Shown: piece by piece, positions 47,397-56,222 of the stretch | How positions within the stretch are numbered: the stretch's first letter is position 1 | Layout: every line of letters begins with the position of its first letter | Position numbers and translations under genes: made by a program | Notes under the pieces: model-generated | The model's database searches: none | What the model saw: only the letters and a program-made list of their open reading frames with translations | What the model was told of the DNA's origin: nothing | Assembly (NCBI RefSeq): GCF_001612765.1 | Contig: NZ_BDBB01000011.1 | Coordinates: forward strand, 107,780 to 171,779 | DNA: 64,000 bases | Direction of reading: 5' to 3' | Origin: Nocardia arthritidis NBRC 100137 | GTDB lineage: Bacteria > Actinomycetota > Actinomycetes > Mycobacteriales > Mycobacteriaceae

Positions 47397-48026
47397 TCAG
47401 CCCCGTCGGCGCTCGGCGTCCGGAAGGTCTCCGGCCAGTGGGTCGTCGTGCGGCACGCCGTCCGGTTCCCGCATACCGAGATCGGCCGTGTCGACGGCGT
47501 AGGAGTCGATCATCGGCTCACGTCCCACGCGCGCCCGCTCGCCCGCCGGCGGCATGCGCAGCGTCTCCTCCTCGCTCCCCGGATAGGTCCGCATGCGGGC
47601 CGGGGCGGCGTCTCCCGGTTGCCCGGCGCGCTCCTCCGGCGGGCGAGTCATCTCGGGGCGGGCTCGCCGCGGCTGCGGCACCGGCTGCCTGCCGTAGACG
47701 TCCCAGGCGGCCTGCTCCGGGTCGATCTGGTAGTGATCGAACAGTTCCTGCTCGGCCTGCGGGCTGATCTGCCCGTTGTGGTCCAGCTGGGGCGAGGCCT
47801 TCACCGCGTCCTTGCCGACCCGCACCTGCAGCGTGGCCGACTCGGGGCGATGCTCGGCCCCGGCCAGCGGGACCAGGGCGTCGGCGCTGAACAGACCGGT
47901 GGATACCGCGATCCAGGTGGGTGATCCAGAACTGTTGTCGACGTAGACCCGCTTGACCTTGCCGATCTTCTCGCCTTCGGGACCGTACACCGAGCTTCCG
48001 ATGAGCGTTTCCAGCATTTCAGTCAT
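47397..48026 (-). CDS. PRC-barrel-domain protein
   Basis: A 209-aa protein. The PRC barrel (1-75) has LIGSSVYGPEGEKIGKVKRV and PTWIAVSTGLF. The middle contains FDHYQIDPEQAAWDVYGRQP, and the C-terminal half is disordered and charged. GGAGG precedes the ATG. PRC-barrel proteins of this layout often accompany stress genes in soil actinobacteria. No enzymatic function evident. Confidence 0.9.
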   Translation of the reverse strand: MTEMLETLIGSSVYGPEGEKIGKVKRVYVDNSSGSPTWIAVSTGLFSADALVPLAGAEHRPESATLQVRVGKDAVKASPQLDHNGQISPQAEQELFDHYQIDPEQAAWDVYGRQPVPQPRRARPEMTRPPEERAGQPGDAAPARMRTYPGSEEETLRMPPAGERARVGREPMIDSYAVDTADLGMREPDGVPHDDPLAGDLPDAERRRG

Positions 48027-48104
48027 GGGTTCCTCCGCAGTTCGTCCGTACGACGGGCAGCCCGACAGAACGCGGCCGACCACCGCACGTGCTGAGAAAA
48101 GGGT

Positions 48105-48269
48105 TCAATCGCTTGTGGGTCGATCGGTGACGTCGGGGCCTGCGAGGCGCTGCGCTCTGCGCGACAGCCGCACCGGGTCCTCGGCGGCCTCACACGACAG
48201 ATACCGGCTGACATCCAGCCGCTGCGTGTCCTGGTCGAGCAGCGATCGACGGTAGGAAACATCAAGCAT
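48105..48269 (-). CDS. 54-residue basic/acidic small protein, probable stress gene
   Basis: Frame begins MLDVSYRRSLLDQDTQRLDV and ends PDVTDRPTSD; one Cys (YLSCEAAEDP). AGGAG lies 7 nt before the ATG, which I prefer to upstream starts that read into promoter-like AT-rich DNA. A SigF/SigB-type promoter is found 74 nt upstream (48343-48367). No known domain. Confidence 0.6.
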   Translation of the reverse strand: MLDVSYRRSLLDQDTQRLDVSRYLSCEAAEDPVRLSRRAQRLAGPDVTDRPTSD

Positions 48270-48342
48270 GACGTGCTCCTGCCCAGTAGTGCATGTTCCC
48301 GGCCCCAGACGAAGCCGGACGAGATCAGCTACAGGGTGGCAA

Positions 48343-48367
48343 CTACCCTCGCGTTCCACGATCAAAC
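48343..48367 (-). promoter_or_regulatory. SigF/SigB-like stress promoter
   Basis: On the minus strand GTTT, 15 nt, GGGTAG matches the GTTT-N15-GGGTAT consensus of SigF/SigB-group factors in actinobacteria except for the last base. It reads toward the 54-aa gene and possibly on to the PRC-barrel gene. Confidence 0.5.
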
Positions 48368-48439
48368 AGGACAATGCCCAATTATCCGACGCGAAGCATA
48401 AATCACAGACACGCAGCAATCAGATAGCTATCTGGACAT

Positions 48440-49969
48440 TCACCGCATCCCGCGCGGCGCGGCATCGGAAGCGCCAGGTGCGCCCTTGAGCAGCACCAGC
48501 GCCGATGGCCCGCTGGTGAACCGGAAGTCCTTGCCGCGGTGGTCCACCTCGCCGTCGGTGGCCAAGGAGACCGGCTGCTCGGCCACCCGCACGTCCACGC
48601 GAGAGACCCGGCGATACCGGTAGGTGGGCGAATACTCCAGCGTGCCGGTGAACGTCGCGAAGACCAGCCGCAGCCGCGAGAAGCGGACGTCGGCGCGCAG
48701 GTAGCGGACGTCGAGAGTGCCGCCGTGTAACTCCGGGCGCGACATCGGGATCTGGGCAGCAGGGTGGTAGGTGCCGTTGCCGACGAACAGCATCCACAGC
48801 GCGGCGCGGGCGCCATCGATGGTGACGTGCAGCGGCTGGGCCCGGAACAGCACGCGCACCATGGCCATTCCCGCGGCGGGCCATTTACCGATCCGGCGCT
48901 CCCAGCGCTCGCGGACGCGCACGAAATCGGGATAACCGCCGAGACTCGCGGTGTTGACGAAGACGCGCCGCTCGGCGTCGTCGAAGCACACCTCGGCCAC
49001 GTCGACGCGGACCGCTCGGCCCGTTTCCAGCCCGGCGAGGGTCACCGCGGTGTCCTCCACTCCAGCGTCCCTGGCGAAGTGGTTGAGCGTGCCGCCCGCG
49101 AAGACCGCCAGCGGCAACCGGTGGCGCACCGCGCACTCCGCGACCGCCGACACCGTCCCGTCTCCGCCCACGACGCCGAGCGCGACGATGTCGTCGCGCC
49201 GCAGCAGTTCGCCGACCCGCGCCTCGACATCCTCGTCGCCGCCGAGCTCGAGCACTTCGGCGGCAGGCAGCCGGTCACGCAGGGTGGCGAGCGCGTCGTC
49301 GCCACCGCCCGATCCCGCGTGCGGATTACCGATCAGCAGCAGCCCGGCGCCGCCCGGCAGCGCGTCCACATGCTCGACCGGCCCCAGGGTGGCGGGCCCG
49401 TCGTCGCGCACCGCCCACCACCGCCGGGTGCCCAGCGCGACCGCAGCACCGAACAGCGCGCCCGCGACCACGTCGGAGGGCCAGTGCACGCCGATGTGCA
49501 CGCGCGAATAGCCGACTGCGGCGGCGACCGGGGCCACCGCGGCGGCCGCCCCGGGCGATTCCAGCGCCAAGCCCGTCGCGAAGGCGGCCGCGGAAGCCGA
49601 GTGCCCAGACGGGAACGACGACGAGTCCGGCGGCGCGACCAGCCTGCGCACGAACGGGACGGACTCGTCCGGCGGACGGCGGCGCGGAAACAGCGGCTTC
49701 GCCACGCCGTTGGCCACGCCGCTGGCAATGCTCAGCGCCAGCAGCCCGCGCGCCGCGCCGCGCCGGGTCGAGCGATCCCCGGCCACGAACAGGACCGCCC
49801 CGAGCGCGATCCACAAGCGATTCTTGTCAGCGGACGTGCTCAACGCCTTCAGCACCCGGTCCGCCGGGGTCGGCCGCACGCGCGCACTGCGGCCGACCAG
49901 CCAGCGATCCAGGCTGCTCGTCAGTCCGACCACCCCACCGTCGCCCCCGCGAGTCGAGAGAAACCGCAT
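48440..49969 (-). CDS. PAP2 phosphatase fused to diacylglycerol/sphingosine kinase domain
   Basis: A 509-aa bifunctional protein. The N-terminal PAP2 domain has KPLFPRRRPP, SSFPSGHSASA and SRVHIGVHWPSDVVAG (all three phosphatase motifs). The C-terminal DAGK catalytic domain (from about 205) has LLIGNPHAGSGGGDDAL and VVGGDGTVSAVAECAV and ends in the beta-sandwich. It could dephosphorylate and rephosphorylate lipids such as phosphatidic acid. Inner-membrane with active sites on different faces is likely. The ATG has no strong ribosome site. Confidence 0.93.
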   Translation of the reverse strand: MRFLSTRGGDGGVVGLTSSLDRWLVGRSARVRPTPADRVLKALSTSADKNRLWIALGAVLFVAGDRSTRRGAARGLLALSIASGVANGVAKPLFPRRRPPDESVPFVRRLVAPPDSSSFPSGHSASAAAFATGLALESPGAAAAVAPVAAAVGYSRVHIGVHWPSDVVAGALFGAAVALGTRRWWAVRDDGPATLGPVEHVDALPGGAGLLLIGNPHAGSGGGDDALATLRDRLPAAEVLELGGDEDVEARVGELLRRDDIVALGVVGGDGTVSAVAECAVRHRLPLAVFAGGTLNHFARDAGVEDTAVTLAGLETGRAVRVDVAEVCFDDAERRVFVNTASLGGYPDFVRVRERWERRIGKWPAAGMAMVRVLFRAQPLHVTIDGARAALWMLFVGNGTYHPAAQIPMSRPELHGGTLDVRYLRADVRFSRLRLVFATFTGTLEYSPTYRYRRVSRVDVRVAEQPVSLATDGEVDHRGKDFRFTSGPSALVLLKGAPGASDAAPRGMR

Positions 49970-50131
49970 CGCCGCAGCCTACCGACCGCGCGGGCGACCG
50001 CTGCGCGCTCAGGCGTTCGCGGACGCTGTCGGCGCTGTCACAAACCGGTTAGTACGCGACTTCAGTGCACGGATGTACTCTGATCTCGAACGCACAGTGG
50101 CGTTGCGCGACAACAGGGAAGGGATGATCCA

Positions 50132-50182
50132 ATGACGCAGACACCCCAATCAGCACACAGTCATGCACCGAATCTCAGGTGA
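50132..50182 (+). CDS. 16-codon upstream ORF
   Basis: MTQTPQSAHSHAPNLR with GGGAAGGGA upstream of its ATG. It ends 13 nt before the MDNTNEL start of the next gene and overlaps the alternative start at 50163. It may be a leader that couples translation, or chance. Confidence 0.25.
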   Translation: MTQTPQSAHSHAPNLR

Positions 50183-50396
50183 CGGCCGGGACTCGATGGA
50201 CAACACGAACGAGCTGGCGCAGGAACTCGCGGCCGCGGCACGGCGGCACGGTTCGGCGATCGCGGGGATCGTCGGATCGGCCGCCCGTAAGGCGTCCTGG
50301 GAAGTGCTCGACCTCATGGCCGAGAGCCGAGAACTGATGGGCGCGGCGTTTCGCGCCAGGGCCGAGGAACTCCGCCACCGGGACCGGCAGAACTGA
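50163..50396 (+). CDS. Small helical hypothetical protein
   Basis: Up to 77 aa; the second ATG at 50196 (MDNTNELAQELAAAARRHG) gives 66 aa and is the likelier start by composition, though neither has a strong ribosome site. Predicted all-alpha, containing SAIAGIVGSAARKASWEVLDLM and a basic C-terminus. It converges with pspM. Not recognised. Confidence 0.6.
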   Translation: MHRISGDGRDSMDNTNELAQELAAAARRHGSAIAGIVGSAARKASWEVLDLMAESRELMGAAFRARAEELRHRDRQN

Positions 50397-50407
50397 ACCC
50401 GGTCCGA

Positions 50408-51298
50408 TCAGATCGGTGGCCGCGGCGACGCGGGCACCGATCTGTCGGCCACCTCGATGAGGGCCTGGGCCCACCCGTCCAGCCGATCGGAGGCGTGTCG
50501 CAGATCCGCCACGATGGTGTCGAAGTGGTGGCGCACCACGGTGTTCTCCGGAACCGCGAGAATCCGGCCCGCAGCGGCCACGACCTGCTCGTACTCCTCG
50601 ACGCCCGCGTCGAGCCTGGCCAGGGTCAGCCGCAGGTTCTCGGTGAGCGCCACCGCGACGGGCGAATTCGCGCTTCCCATGGCGCCGAGGCCCTGTTCCA
50701 TCGCCGTGATGTCGGCGGCCAGCGCGTGCAGCGCCGCCGCGCCCGAGGCGGCTGTCTCGAGCATGTCGGCCAGTTCGTCGGGGGGCAGCCGATGCGAACG
50801 AGCGATGTGGACGCCCAGCCCGTGCAAGGCCTTCTCCCCGCGCGCCAGACGCGCGATCGACGGGCGCGCGTTCGACCACAACGGCGGCTGCTTGCGCGGA
50901 ACGAACGCCGCCTGCGGCAGCGGCGCGCCCCGCAGCCGCAGATAGCGGCGAGTGCTCAGCGCCGCACCGGTGACCAGCGCGACCGCCCCGCCGCCGAGCA
51001 TGACCACGGCCCACACCGGCGCGGAAACGACAACGAGGCCAACGGTTCCCGCCGTGGTGAGACCGGACACGGTGCCCAGCTGGAAGCTGCGGCGGCGAGC
51101 CCTGCGGCGGCGGCGCAGCTCCCGCTCGCGCGGATCGGCCCAGCGCCGCACGGCGACGAGCGCGTTCTCGCCCACTTCGCGAAGGCTGTCCGGCAGGCTG
51201 CCCGGCTGTGGCGCGAGCGCGGCTTGTGCCCGGATCATCGCCGACCCGCGCAGGCGCCGCGCGTCGAGCTGCCGCTCGCGAAATACACTGCCGCTCAT
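50408..51298 (-). CDS. pspM: Phage-shock membrane protein PspM
   Basis: A 296-aa protein. Basic N-terminus (RERELRRRRRARRRSFQLG), two adjacent transmembrane helices (about 74-92 and 96-113), then a helical cytoplasmic domain. It lies downstream of pspA, as in the mycobacterial clgR-pspA-rv2743c-rv2742c envelope-stress operon. GGGAG is 7 nt before the ATG. It is thought to tether PspA to the membrane. Confidence 0.85.
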   Translation of the reverse strand: MSGSVFRERQLDARRLRGSAMIRAQAALAPQPGSLPDSLREVGENALVAVRRWADPRERELRRRRRARRRSFQLGTVSGLTTAGTVGLVVVSAPVWAVVMLGGGAVALVTGAALSTRRYLRLRGAPLPQAAFVPRKQPPLWSNARPSIARLARGEKALHGLGVHIARSHRLPPDELADMLETAASGAAALHALAADITAMEQGLGAMGSANSPVAVALTENLRLTLARLDAGVEEYEQVVAAAGRILAVPENTVVRHHFDTIVADLRHASDRLDGWAQALIEVADRSVPASPRPPI

Positions 51299-51439
51299 AC
51301 CTTCTCTCCCACCGGTTGCACACATCGGACAGACCGAGACCCGACTCGGCCGACGGCCGGCCGGTCGGGTCCCCACGCCTTGTCTTCCAGTGAACCAGCC
51401 CCCACCGACACGTGTTCGCCGAACGCCCGGTCGCAGCGG

Positions 51440-52261
51440 TTACTGCTGCGCGGCCTGCCCCTTGTTCATCTGCGGTTGCGCCGAATTCGCCTGCGCCGGA
51501 TTGATGGCGGGCTGGGCGCCACCGGCAGGCAGCTGGTCGCCGCGCATGGACGCGCGGATCTGCTCCAGCTTGCTGTGCCCGGCCATCTGGATGCTGGCCT
51601 GCTGCACCTCCAGCATCCGGCCCTGCACCGAGTTCTGCGCGAGTTCGGCGGCGCCCAGCGCGTTGGCGTAGCGACGCTCGATCTTCTCGCGTACCGCGTC
51701 CAGGCTCGGCGTGCTGCCCGGCGCCGAGAGCGTCGAATCCATCTGCTGCAGCGAAGCGGAGACCTGCTCCTGCATCTTGGCCTGCTCCAGCTGGCTGAGC
51801 AGCTTGGTGCGCTCGGCGACCTTCTGCTGCAACAGCATCGCGTTCTGCTCCACGGCCTTCTTGGCCTGGGCGGCCGCCTGCAGCGACTGGTCGTGCAGGA
51901 CCTTCAGGTCCTCGACGGACTGCTCGGCGGTGACCAGCTGCGCGGCGAACGCCTCGGCGGCGTTGGTGTACTGGATCGCCTTCTCGGTGTCGCCCGCCGC
52001 GGTGGCCTGATCGGCCAGCAGGACGGCCTGGCGTGCGTTGGCGTTGAGCTTCTCGACTTCGTCCAGTTGCCGGTTCAGCTTCATCTCCAGCTGGCGCTGG
52101 TTGCCGATGACCGACGCGGCTTGCTGGGAGAGGGCCTGGTGCTGCCGCTGGGCTTCCTCGATAGCCTGCTGAATCTGGACCTTCGGATCCGCGTGCTCCT
52201 CGATCTTCGAATCGAAGAGGGCCATCAGGTATTTCCAGGCCTTGACGAACGGACTAGCCAT
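51440..52261 (-). CDS. pspA: Phage-shock protein A homologue (35-kDa protein)
   Basis: A 273-aa PspA/IM30 protein. It begins [20 protein letters not shown] (amphipathic helix), then long coiled coil with [20 protein letters not shown]. The C-terminus is Gln/Pro/Ala-rich ([20 protein letters not shown]). It binds stressed membranes and ClgR. A 199-nt gap separates it from clgR, so it may have its own promoter. Confidence 0.95.
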   Translation of the reverse strand: MASPFVKAWKYLMALFDSKIEEHADPKVQIQQAIEEAQRQHQALSQQAASVIGNQRQLEMKLNRQLDEVEKLNANARQAVLLADQATAAGDTEKAIQYTNAAEAFAAQLVTAEQSVEDLKVLHDQSLQAAAQAKKAVEQNAMLLQQKVAERTKLLSQLEQAKMQEQVSASLQQMDSTLSAPGSTPSLDAVREKIERRYANALGAAELAQNSVQGRMLEVQQASIQMAGHSKLEQIRASMRGDQLPAGGAQPAINPAQANSAQPQMNKGQAAQQ

Positions 52262-52460
52262 CGATTGATCCCGCCTCCATCTGACATGCCGCGCTCCGGC
52301 GCGACTCCAGTGCGCGACCGTCACGCACCCGATATGTGCCTATCCTCCACCATGCGGCACCCGGGCCGGGCGAACCCGGCCCATCCGACGCCTAGGGAGA
52401 ATCTATCCGCTTTCCGCGGCGGCCCGCAGCGTTGCCGCCGTGGCCACGTCTCGTAGCGCG

Positions 52461-52922
52461 TCACACGCCCTTCACCAGGACGAGCATGTCCGATCGCGGA
52501 GCGGGGATGACGATCCGCGTGTCCTCCGCCAGCGGCAGCGGCCGCGCGGCCGCGTCGGCCGCCGACATACTCGCCGTCGCCGGAGCGGGCGCGGATTCGT
52601 CCTGCGCCGCAGGCTCGGCCGCCGTCCGCTCCGACTCGACGGCGGCCGCGGCCGCGGCGTCGTCCGCGGGCGCACCGGCCGTCGGCCCGTCGGCCCCCGC
52701 CATGAGCGTGCTCACATCCCACAGCACCCGCGACAGCGGGACGTCCAGCGCTGCGCAGATGGCGGCCAGCAATTCACTGGAGGCCTCCTTGCGACCGCGC
52801 TCGACTTCGGAGAGATAGCCCAAGCTGACCCGCGCCGATGTCGACACCTCGCGCAACGTCCGGTTCTGGGCGAGACGCGCACGCCGCAGACTGTCCCCGA
52901 TGGCCTCTCGCAGCAGCGTCAT
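52461..52922 (-). CDS. clgR: XRE-family regulator ClgR
   Basis: A 153-aa protein. The HTH domain (1-70) has [20 protein letters not shown] and [20 protein letters not shown], characteristic of ClgR, activator of clp proteases and psp genes. An Ala-rich linker (80-125) is followed by [22 protein letters not shown] precedes the ATG. A SigE-type promoter lies 72 nt upstream. Confidence 0.94.
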   Translation of the reverse strand: MTLLREAIGDSLRRARLAQNRTLREVSTSARVSLGYLSEVERGRKEASSELLAAICAALDVPLSRVLWDVSTLMAGADGPTAGAPADDAAAAAAVESERTAAEPAAQDESAPAPATASMSAADAAARPLPLAEDTRIVIPAPRSDMLVLVKGV

Positions 52923-52993
52923 CTCGTTCTCCTTCGCTCCCGGTCGCCGGGCCGACACGATTCTCGACCCCACGCATGCCGTTCTTTCTGGCA

Positions 52994-53021
52994 CAACGTC
53001 GGAGCCGGGGCGGTTGGTTCC
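52994..53021 (-). promoter_or_regulatory. ECF (SigE-like) promoter of clgR
   Basis: On the minus strand GGAAC, 18 nt, CGTTG matches the mycobacterial SigE-type pattern GGAAC-N18-CGTT. It lies 72 nt before the clgR start. SigE control of clgR is established in M. tuberculosis. Confidence 0.6.
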
Positions 53022-53034
53022 CGCCCGGGGCACC

Positions 53035-53562
53035 TCAGCCGCTCCGCCCGACGCGGTCGGCCGGGCCCGCGCCCGCCTCCCGCACACACCGCAGCAATTC
53101 CGCCACCGCCGTGCGCGTCGCACCGAGTCTGATCGTCCACCGGTCGCCGGAGAGTTTCAACCGCATCACTTCGGTATGCCCGGGACCGGCCAGTCCGAGG
53201 AAGACCGTGCCGACCGGATGCCCGTCCTGCGAATCGGGGCCCGCGACGCCGGTCAGACCGACGCCCCAGTCCGCGCCGCAGCGTGTGCGGGCGCCGACGG
53301 CCAGCTGTTCGGCGGTGCTCGCCGCCACCGGTCCCTCGGTCGCGAGGACCTCCGCGTCCACACCGGCGAGGCTGTGCTTGAGGTCCGTGGCGTACACCAC
53401 CAGACCACCGCGCAGCACCGCGCTGGCCCCGGGCACCCCGGCGATGGTCGCCGCGAGCAGGCCCGCGGTCAGCGATTCGGCGGTGGCGACGGTTTGCCGC
53501 ACGGTCACCAGTGCACGCACGAGATCGATGGCGGGCAGGTCGGCGATCAAGGGATCACTCAT
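53035..53562 (-). CDS. CinA C-terminal-domain protein (NMN amidohydrolase-like)
   Basis: A 175-aa stand-alone CinA-C protein, deamidating nicotinamide mononucleotide in characterised members. [24 protein letters not shown] and [20 protein letters not shown] are the conserved motifs. ATGA overlap with pgsA. The N-terminal COG1058 domain found in full CinA is absent, as usual for this subfamily. Confidence 0.93.
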   Translation of the reverse strand: MSDPLIADLPAIDLVRALVTVRQTVATAESLTAGLLAATIAGVPGASAVLRGGLVVYATDLKHSLAGVDAEVLATEGPVAASTAEQLAVGARTRCGADWGVGLTGVAGPDSQDGHPVGTVFLGLAGPGHTEVMRLKLSGDRWTIRLGATRTAVAELLRCVREAGAGPADRVGRSG

Positions 53563-54218
53563 GTGCCGCGCGTCCGCCCGGGGCCGCCCGCGAACCACAC
53601 CCGGGCCGCCTGACCGACGTAGTCCAGTCCGGTGCCCACGGTCAGCGCGACCGCCAGGTACATCAGCGGCAATCCGATCCCGGCGACCCAGCCCGACAGC
53701 GGCAACAGCACCATGGCGATCGCCAGCGACTGGACCAGCGTCTTGAGCTTGCCGCCACGCCCGGCCGGGATCACCCCGCGCCGCACCACGATCAAACGCA
53801 GCAGTGTGACGCCGACCTCACGCCCGCATATCACCAGGGTGATCCACCAGGCCAGATCACCGAGCAGGGACAGCCCGATCACCGCGGACCCGATCAGCGC
53901 CTTGTCCGCGATGGGATCGGCCAGTTTGCCGAAATCGGTCACCAGGCCGTATTTGCGAGCCAATTGCCCGTCGAACCGGTCGGTGATCGCGGCGAGGCCG
54001 AACAGCGCCGCGGCGGCGATTCGCCAGCCGGTCTCGTGGCCGTCCCCGACGAACAGCGCCGCGACGAACAGCGGCACGATCGCGATGCGCAGCATGGTGA
54101 GCACGTTCGCGATGTTCAGCAGCGGCGGCCCGGTCTCGGCCTGGGCGGGCGCGAAGCCGGGCCGGAGCGGGGCGGGCGCGCTCCAGGGGCGGTCCGTCTC
54201 GTCGGGTTGCACGCTCAT
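53559..54218 (-). CDS. pgsA: CDP-alcohol phosphatidyltransferase, PgsA type
   Basis: A 219-aa membrane enzyme. The CDP-OH motif D-x2-DG-x2-AR...G-x3-D-x3-D is seen in DRFDGQLARKYGLVTDFGKLADPIADK (starts near residue 84). LLNIANVLTMLRI and four to five helices fit PgsA. It likely makes phosphatidylglycerol phosphate from CDP-diacylglycerol. Overlaps cinA by 4 nt, as the mycobacterial pgsA3 neighbourhood. Confidence 0.94.
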   Translation of the reverse strand: MSVQPDETDRPWSAPAPLRPGFAPAQAETGPPLLNIANVLTMLRIAIVPLFVAALFVGDGHETGWRIAAAALFGLAAITDRFDGQLARKYGLVTDFGKLADPIADKALIGSAVIGLSLLGDLAWWITLVICGREVGVTLLRLIVVRRGVIPAGRGGKLKTLVQSLAIAMVLLPLSGWVAGIGLPLMYLAVALTVGTGLDYVGQAARVWFAGGPGRTRGT

Positions 54219-54360
54219 GCCTTCGCCTCACCGGCGACATGCTCGGTCACGGCCGCCTCGTCATCGCGTCGCGCCACCCGGCGCGACGCGATGAGCTGAA
54301 CGAGTTGATCCGCGGCACACGTTCAGAGTATCGGTAGCCGGGCCGACTACTGTGCACCCC

Positions 54361-54927
54361 ATGACCTCTCGGGGACCATTAGGTGGTTCGACCAGCGACG
54401 CGCATCCGGGCGCGGCTTCTGCCGCGCAGAGTTCCCGCCCGGTCGTCCGACGCGCGCGAACCTCCGATGTGCCCGAGATCAAGCGCCTCATCGACGTCTA
54501 CGCGGGCCGGATCCTGCTGGAGAAGAACCTGGTGACCCTCTACGAGGCGGTACAGGAGTTCTGGGTCGCCGAACTCGACGGCCGCGTCGTCGGCTGCGGC
54601 GCGCTGCACGTGCTGTGGGCGGACCTCGGGGAGGTGCGCACGGTCGCGGTGCACCCCGACGTCAAGGGCTCCGGTGTGGGCAAGCTCATCGTGCAGCGAC
54701 TGGTCGCGGTGGCCCGCGAACTCGAGCTGCGGCGGCTGTTCGTGCTGACGTTCGAGGTGGAGTTCTTCGGCAGGCACGGCTTCGTCGAGATCGACGGCAC
54801 CCCGGTCACCGCCGAGGTGTACGCCGAGATGTGCCGCTCCTACGACACCGGCGTGGCCGAGTTCCTCGATCTGAGCTATGTGAAGCCCAACACTCTCGGC
54901 AATACTCGGATGCTGCTGACGCTCTGA
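54361..54927 (+). CDS. argA: Amino-acid N-acetyltransferase (GNAT, Rv2747/ArgA type)
   Basis: A 188-aa GNAT enzyme, the short actinobacterial N-acetylglutamate synthase type that starts arginine synthesis. RRARTSDVPEIKRLIDVYAG, TVAVHPDVKGSGVGKLIVQRL (acetyl-CoA loop) and EFFGRHGFVEID fit. No ribosome site precedes the ATG, but TACTGT (54348-54353) is 7 nt upstream, consistent with a leaderless mRNA. A GTG 9 nt earlier is in frame. Confidence 0.9.
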   Translation: MTSRGPLGGSTSDAHPGAASAAQSSRPVVRRARTSDVPEIKRLIDVYAGRILLEKNLVTLYEAVQEFWVAELDGRVVGCGALHVLWADLGEVRTVAVHPDVKGSGVGKLIVQRLVAVARELELRRLFVLTFEVEFFGRHGFVEIDGTPVTAEVYAEMCRSYDTGVAEFLDLSYVKPNTLGNTRMLLTL

Positions 54928-54952
54928 GTCCGTCCCACAGGAAGCGATACCC

Positions 54953-55237
54953 GTGCCGATCTTCGCCGTCCACTACGCCTACTCCGAGTCCACCATCGCC
55001 GACCGGGACGCGCACCGTCCCGAGCACCGTGACTGGCTGGCCGGCCTGCTCGAGTCGGGCGCCCTGCTCAGCAGCGGTCCGTACCCGGACGGGTCCGGAG
55101 CGCTGCTGATCTTCCGCTCGGAGGACGCGGGGCAGTTGAAGAACCTGCTCGCCCAGGATCCGTTCGCCCGGGAGGACCTGATCGACGACGTCCGCGCCGT
55201 GGAGTGGGCCCCGGTCTTCGGCGCCTTCGCGTCCTGA
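54953..55237 (+). CDS. YciI-like protein
   Basis: A 94-aa ferredoxin-fold protein. FAVHYAYSESTIADRDAHRPEHRDWL carries the conserved His-Asp pair, and SSGPYPDGSGALLIFRS the substrate pocket. AGGAAG precedes the GTG. Lies 25 nt after the acetyltransferase. Function of the family is unsettled (hydrolase/lyase-like). Confidence 0.92.
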   Translation: MPIFAVHYAYSESTIADRDAHRPEHRDWLAGLLESGALLSSGPYPDGSGALLIFRSEDAGQLKNLLAQDPFAREDLIDDVRAVEWAPVFGAFAS

Positions 55238-55241
55238 CCGG

Positions 55242-56222
55242 CTAACGGTCGGCGCGGACGCGCGTCCGCAGCAGGCTGGCGACCGTCGCGACCACCAGGA
55301 TCACCAGGATCACGCCCAGCGAGACGGGCGTGGAGATCTCCGGGACCGCGACGTGCTCGCCGCCGTTGACGAACGGCAGCGTGTTCTCGTGCAGGGCGTG
55401 CAGCACCAGCTTCACGCCGATGAACGCGAGGATCGCCGCCAGTCCGTAGGACAGGTAGACCAGCCGGTCGAGCAGCCCGCCGATCAGGAAGTACAGCTGG
55501 CGCAAGCCCATGAGGGCGAAGGCGTTCGCGGTGAAGACGAGGTAGGGCTGCTCGGTCAGGCCGTAGATGGCCGGGATCGAGTCCAGCGCGAAGAGCAGAT
55601 CGGCGAATCCGATCGCCAGCAACGCCAGCAACAGCGGCGTGACCGCCCGGCGGCCGGCGATCCTGGTCACCAGCTTGTCGCCGTCGTATTCGTCGGTGGT
55701 GGGCAGCACGCGCTTGGCCAGGGCGACGATCCTGCTGTCGCGTTTCTCCTCGACTTCGACCTCGTGGCCGCTTTCGCGCAGCAGCTTGACCGCTGTGTAG
55801 ACGAGGAAGAGCCCGAACAGGTAGAACACCCAGCTGAACGCGTTGATCGCGGCCGCGCCGACGGCGATGAACGCACCGCGCATGACCAGGGCGAGCACGA
55901 TGCCGATCAGCAGAACCTTCTGCTGGTAGATCCGCGGCACGGCGAAGGTGGACATGATGATCAGGAAGACGAACAAGTTGTCCACCGAGAGCGCCTTCTC
56001 GGTGACGAAACCCGCGTAGTACTCCCCCGCGTAGGTCGAACCCCACTGCCAGGCGACCACGCCGCCGAACAGCACCGCCAGCCCGATGTAGACCGCGGAC
56101 CAGAATCCGGATTCACGGAACGACGGCTCGTGCGGGGTACGGACGTGGGCGAAGAAGTCGAAGACGAACAATCCGAGGATCACCACGACGGTGATGGCCC
56201 ATTCGAGTGCGGTTACGTGCAT
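55242..56222 (-). CDS. TerC-family membrane protein
   Basis: A 326-aa integral membrane protein with about nine helices. FVTEKALSVDNLFVFLIIM and FALDSIPAIYGLTEQPYLVFTAN are the two TerC signatures with acidic residues for Mn(II)/metal transport. The ATG at 56222 (MHVTALEWAI) fits the family start. It exports Mn or links metal homeostasis to secretion in other bacteria. Mycobacterial homologues lie near lexA; here it is elsewhere in the block. Confidence 0.93.
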   Translation of the reverse strand: MHVTALEWAITVVVILGLFVFDFFAHVRTPHEPSFRESGFWSAVYIGLAVLFGGVVAWQWGSTYAGEYYAGFVTEKALSVDNLFVFLIIMSTFAVPRIYQQKVLLIGIVLALVMRGAFIAVGAAAINAFSWVFYLFGLFLVYTAVKLLRESGHEVEVEEKRDSRIVALAKRVLPTTDEYDGDKLVTRIAGRRAVTPLLLALLAIGFADLLFALDSIPAIYGLTEQPYLVFTANAFALMGLRQLYFLIGGLLDRLVYLSYGLAAILAFIGVKLVLHALHENTLPFVNGGEHVAVPEISTPVSLGVILVILVVATVASLLRTRVRADR

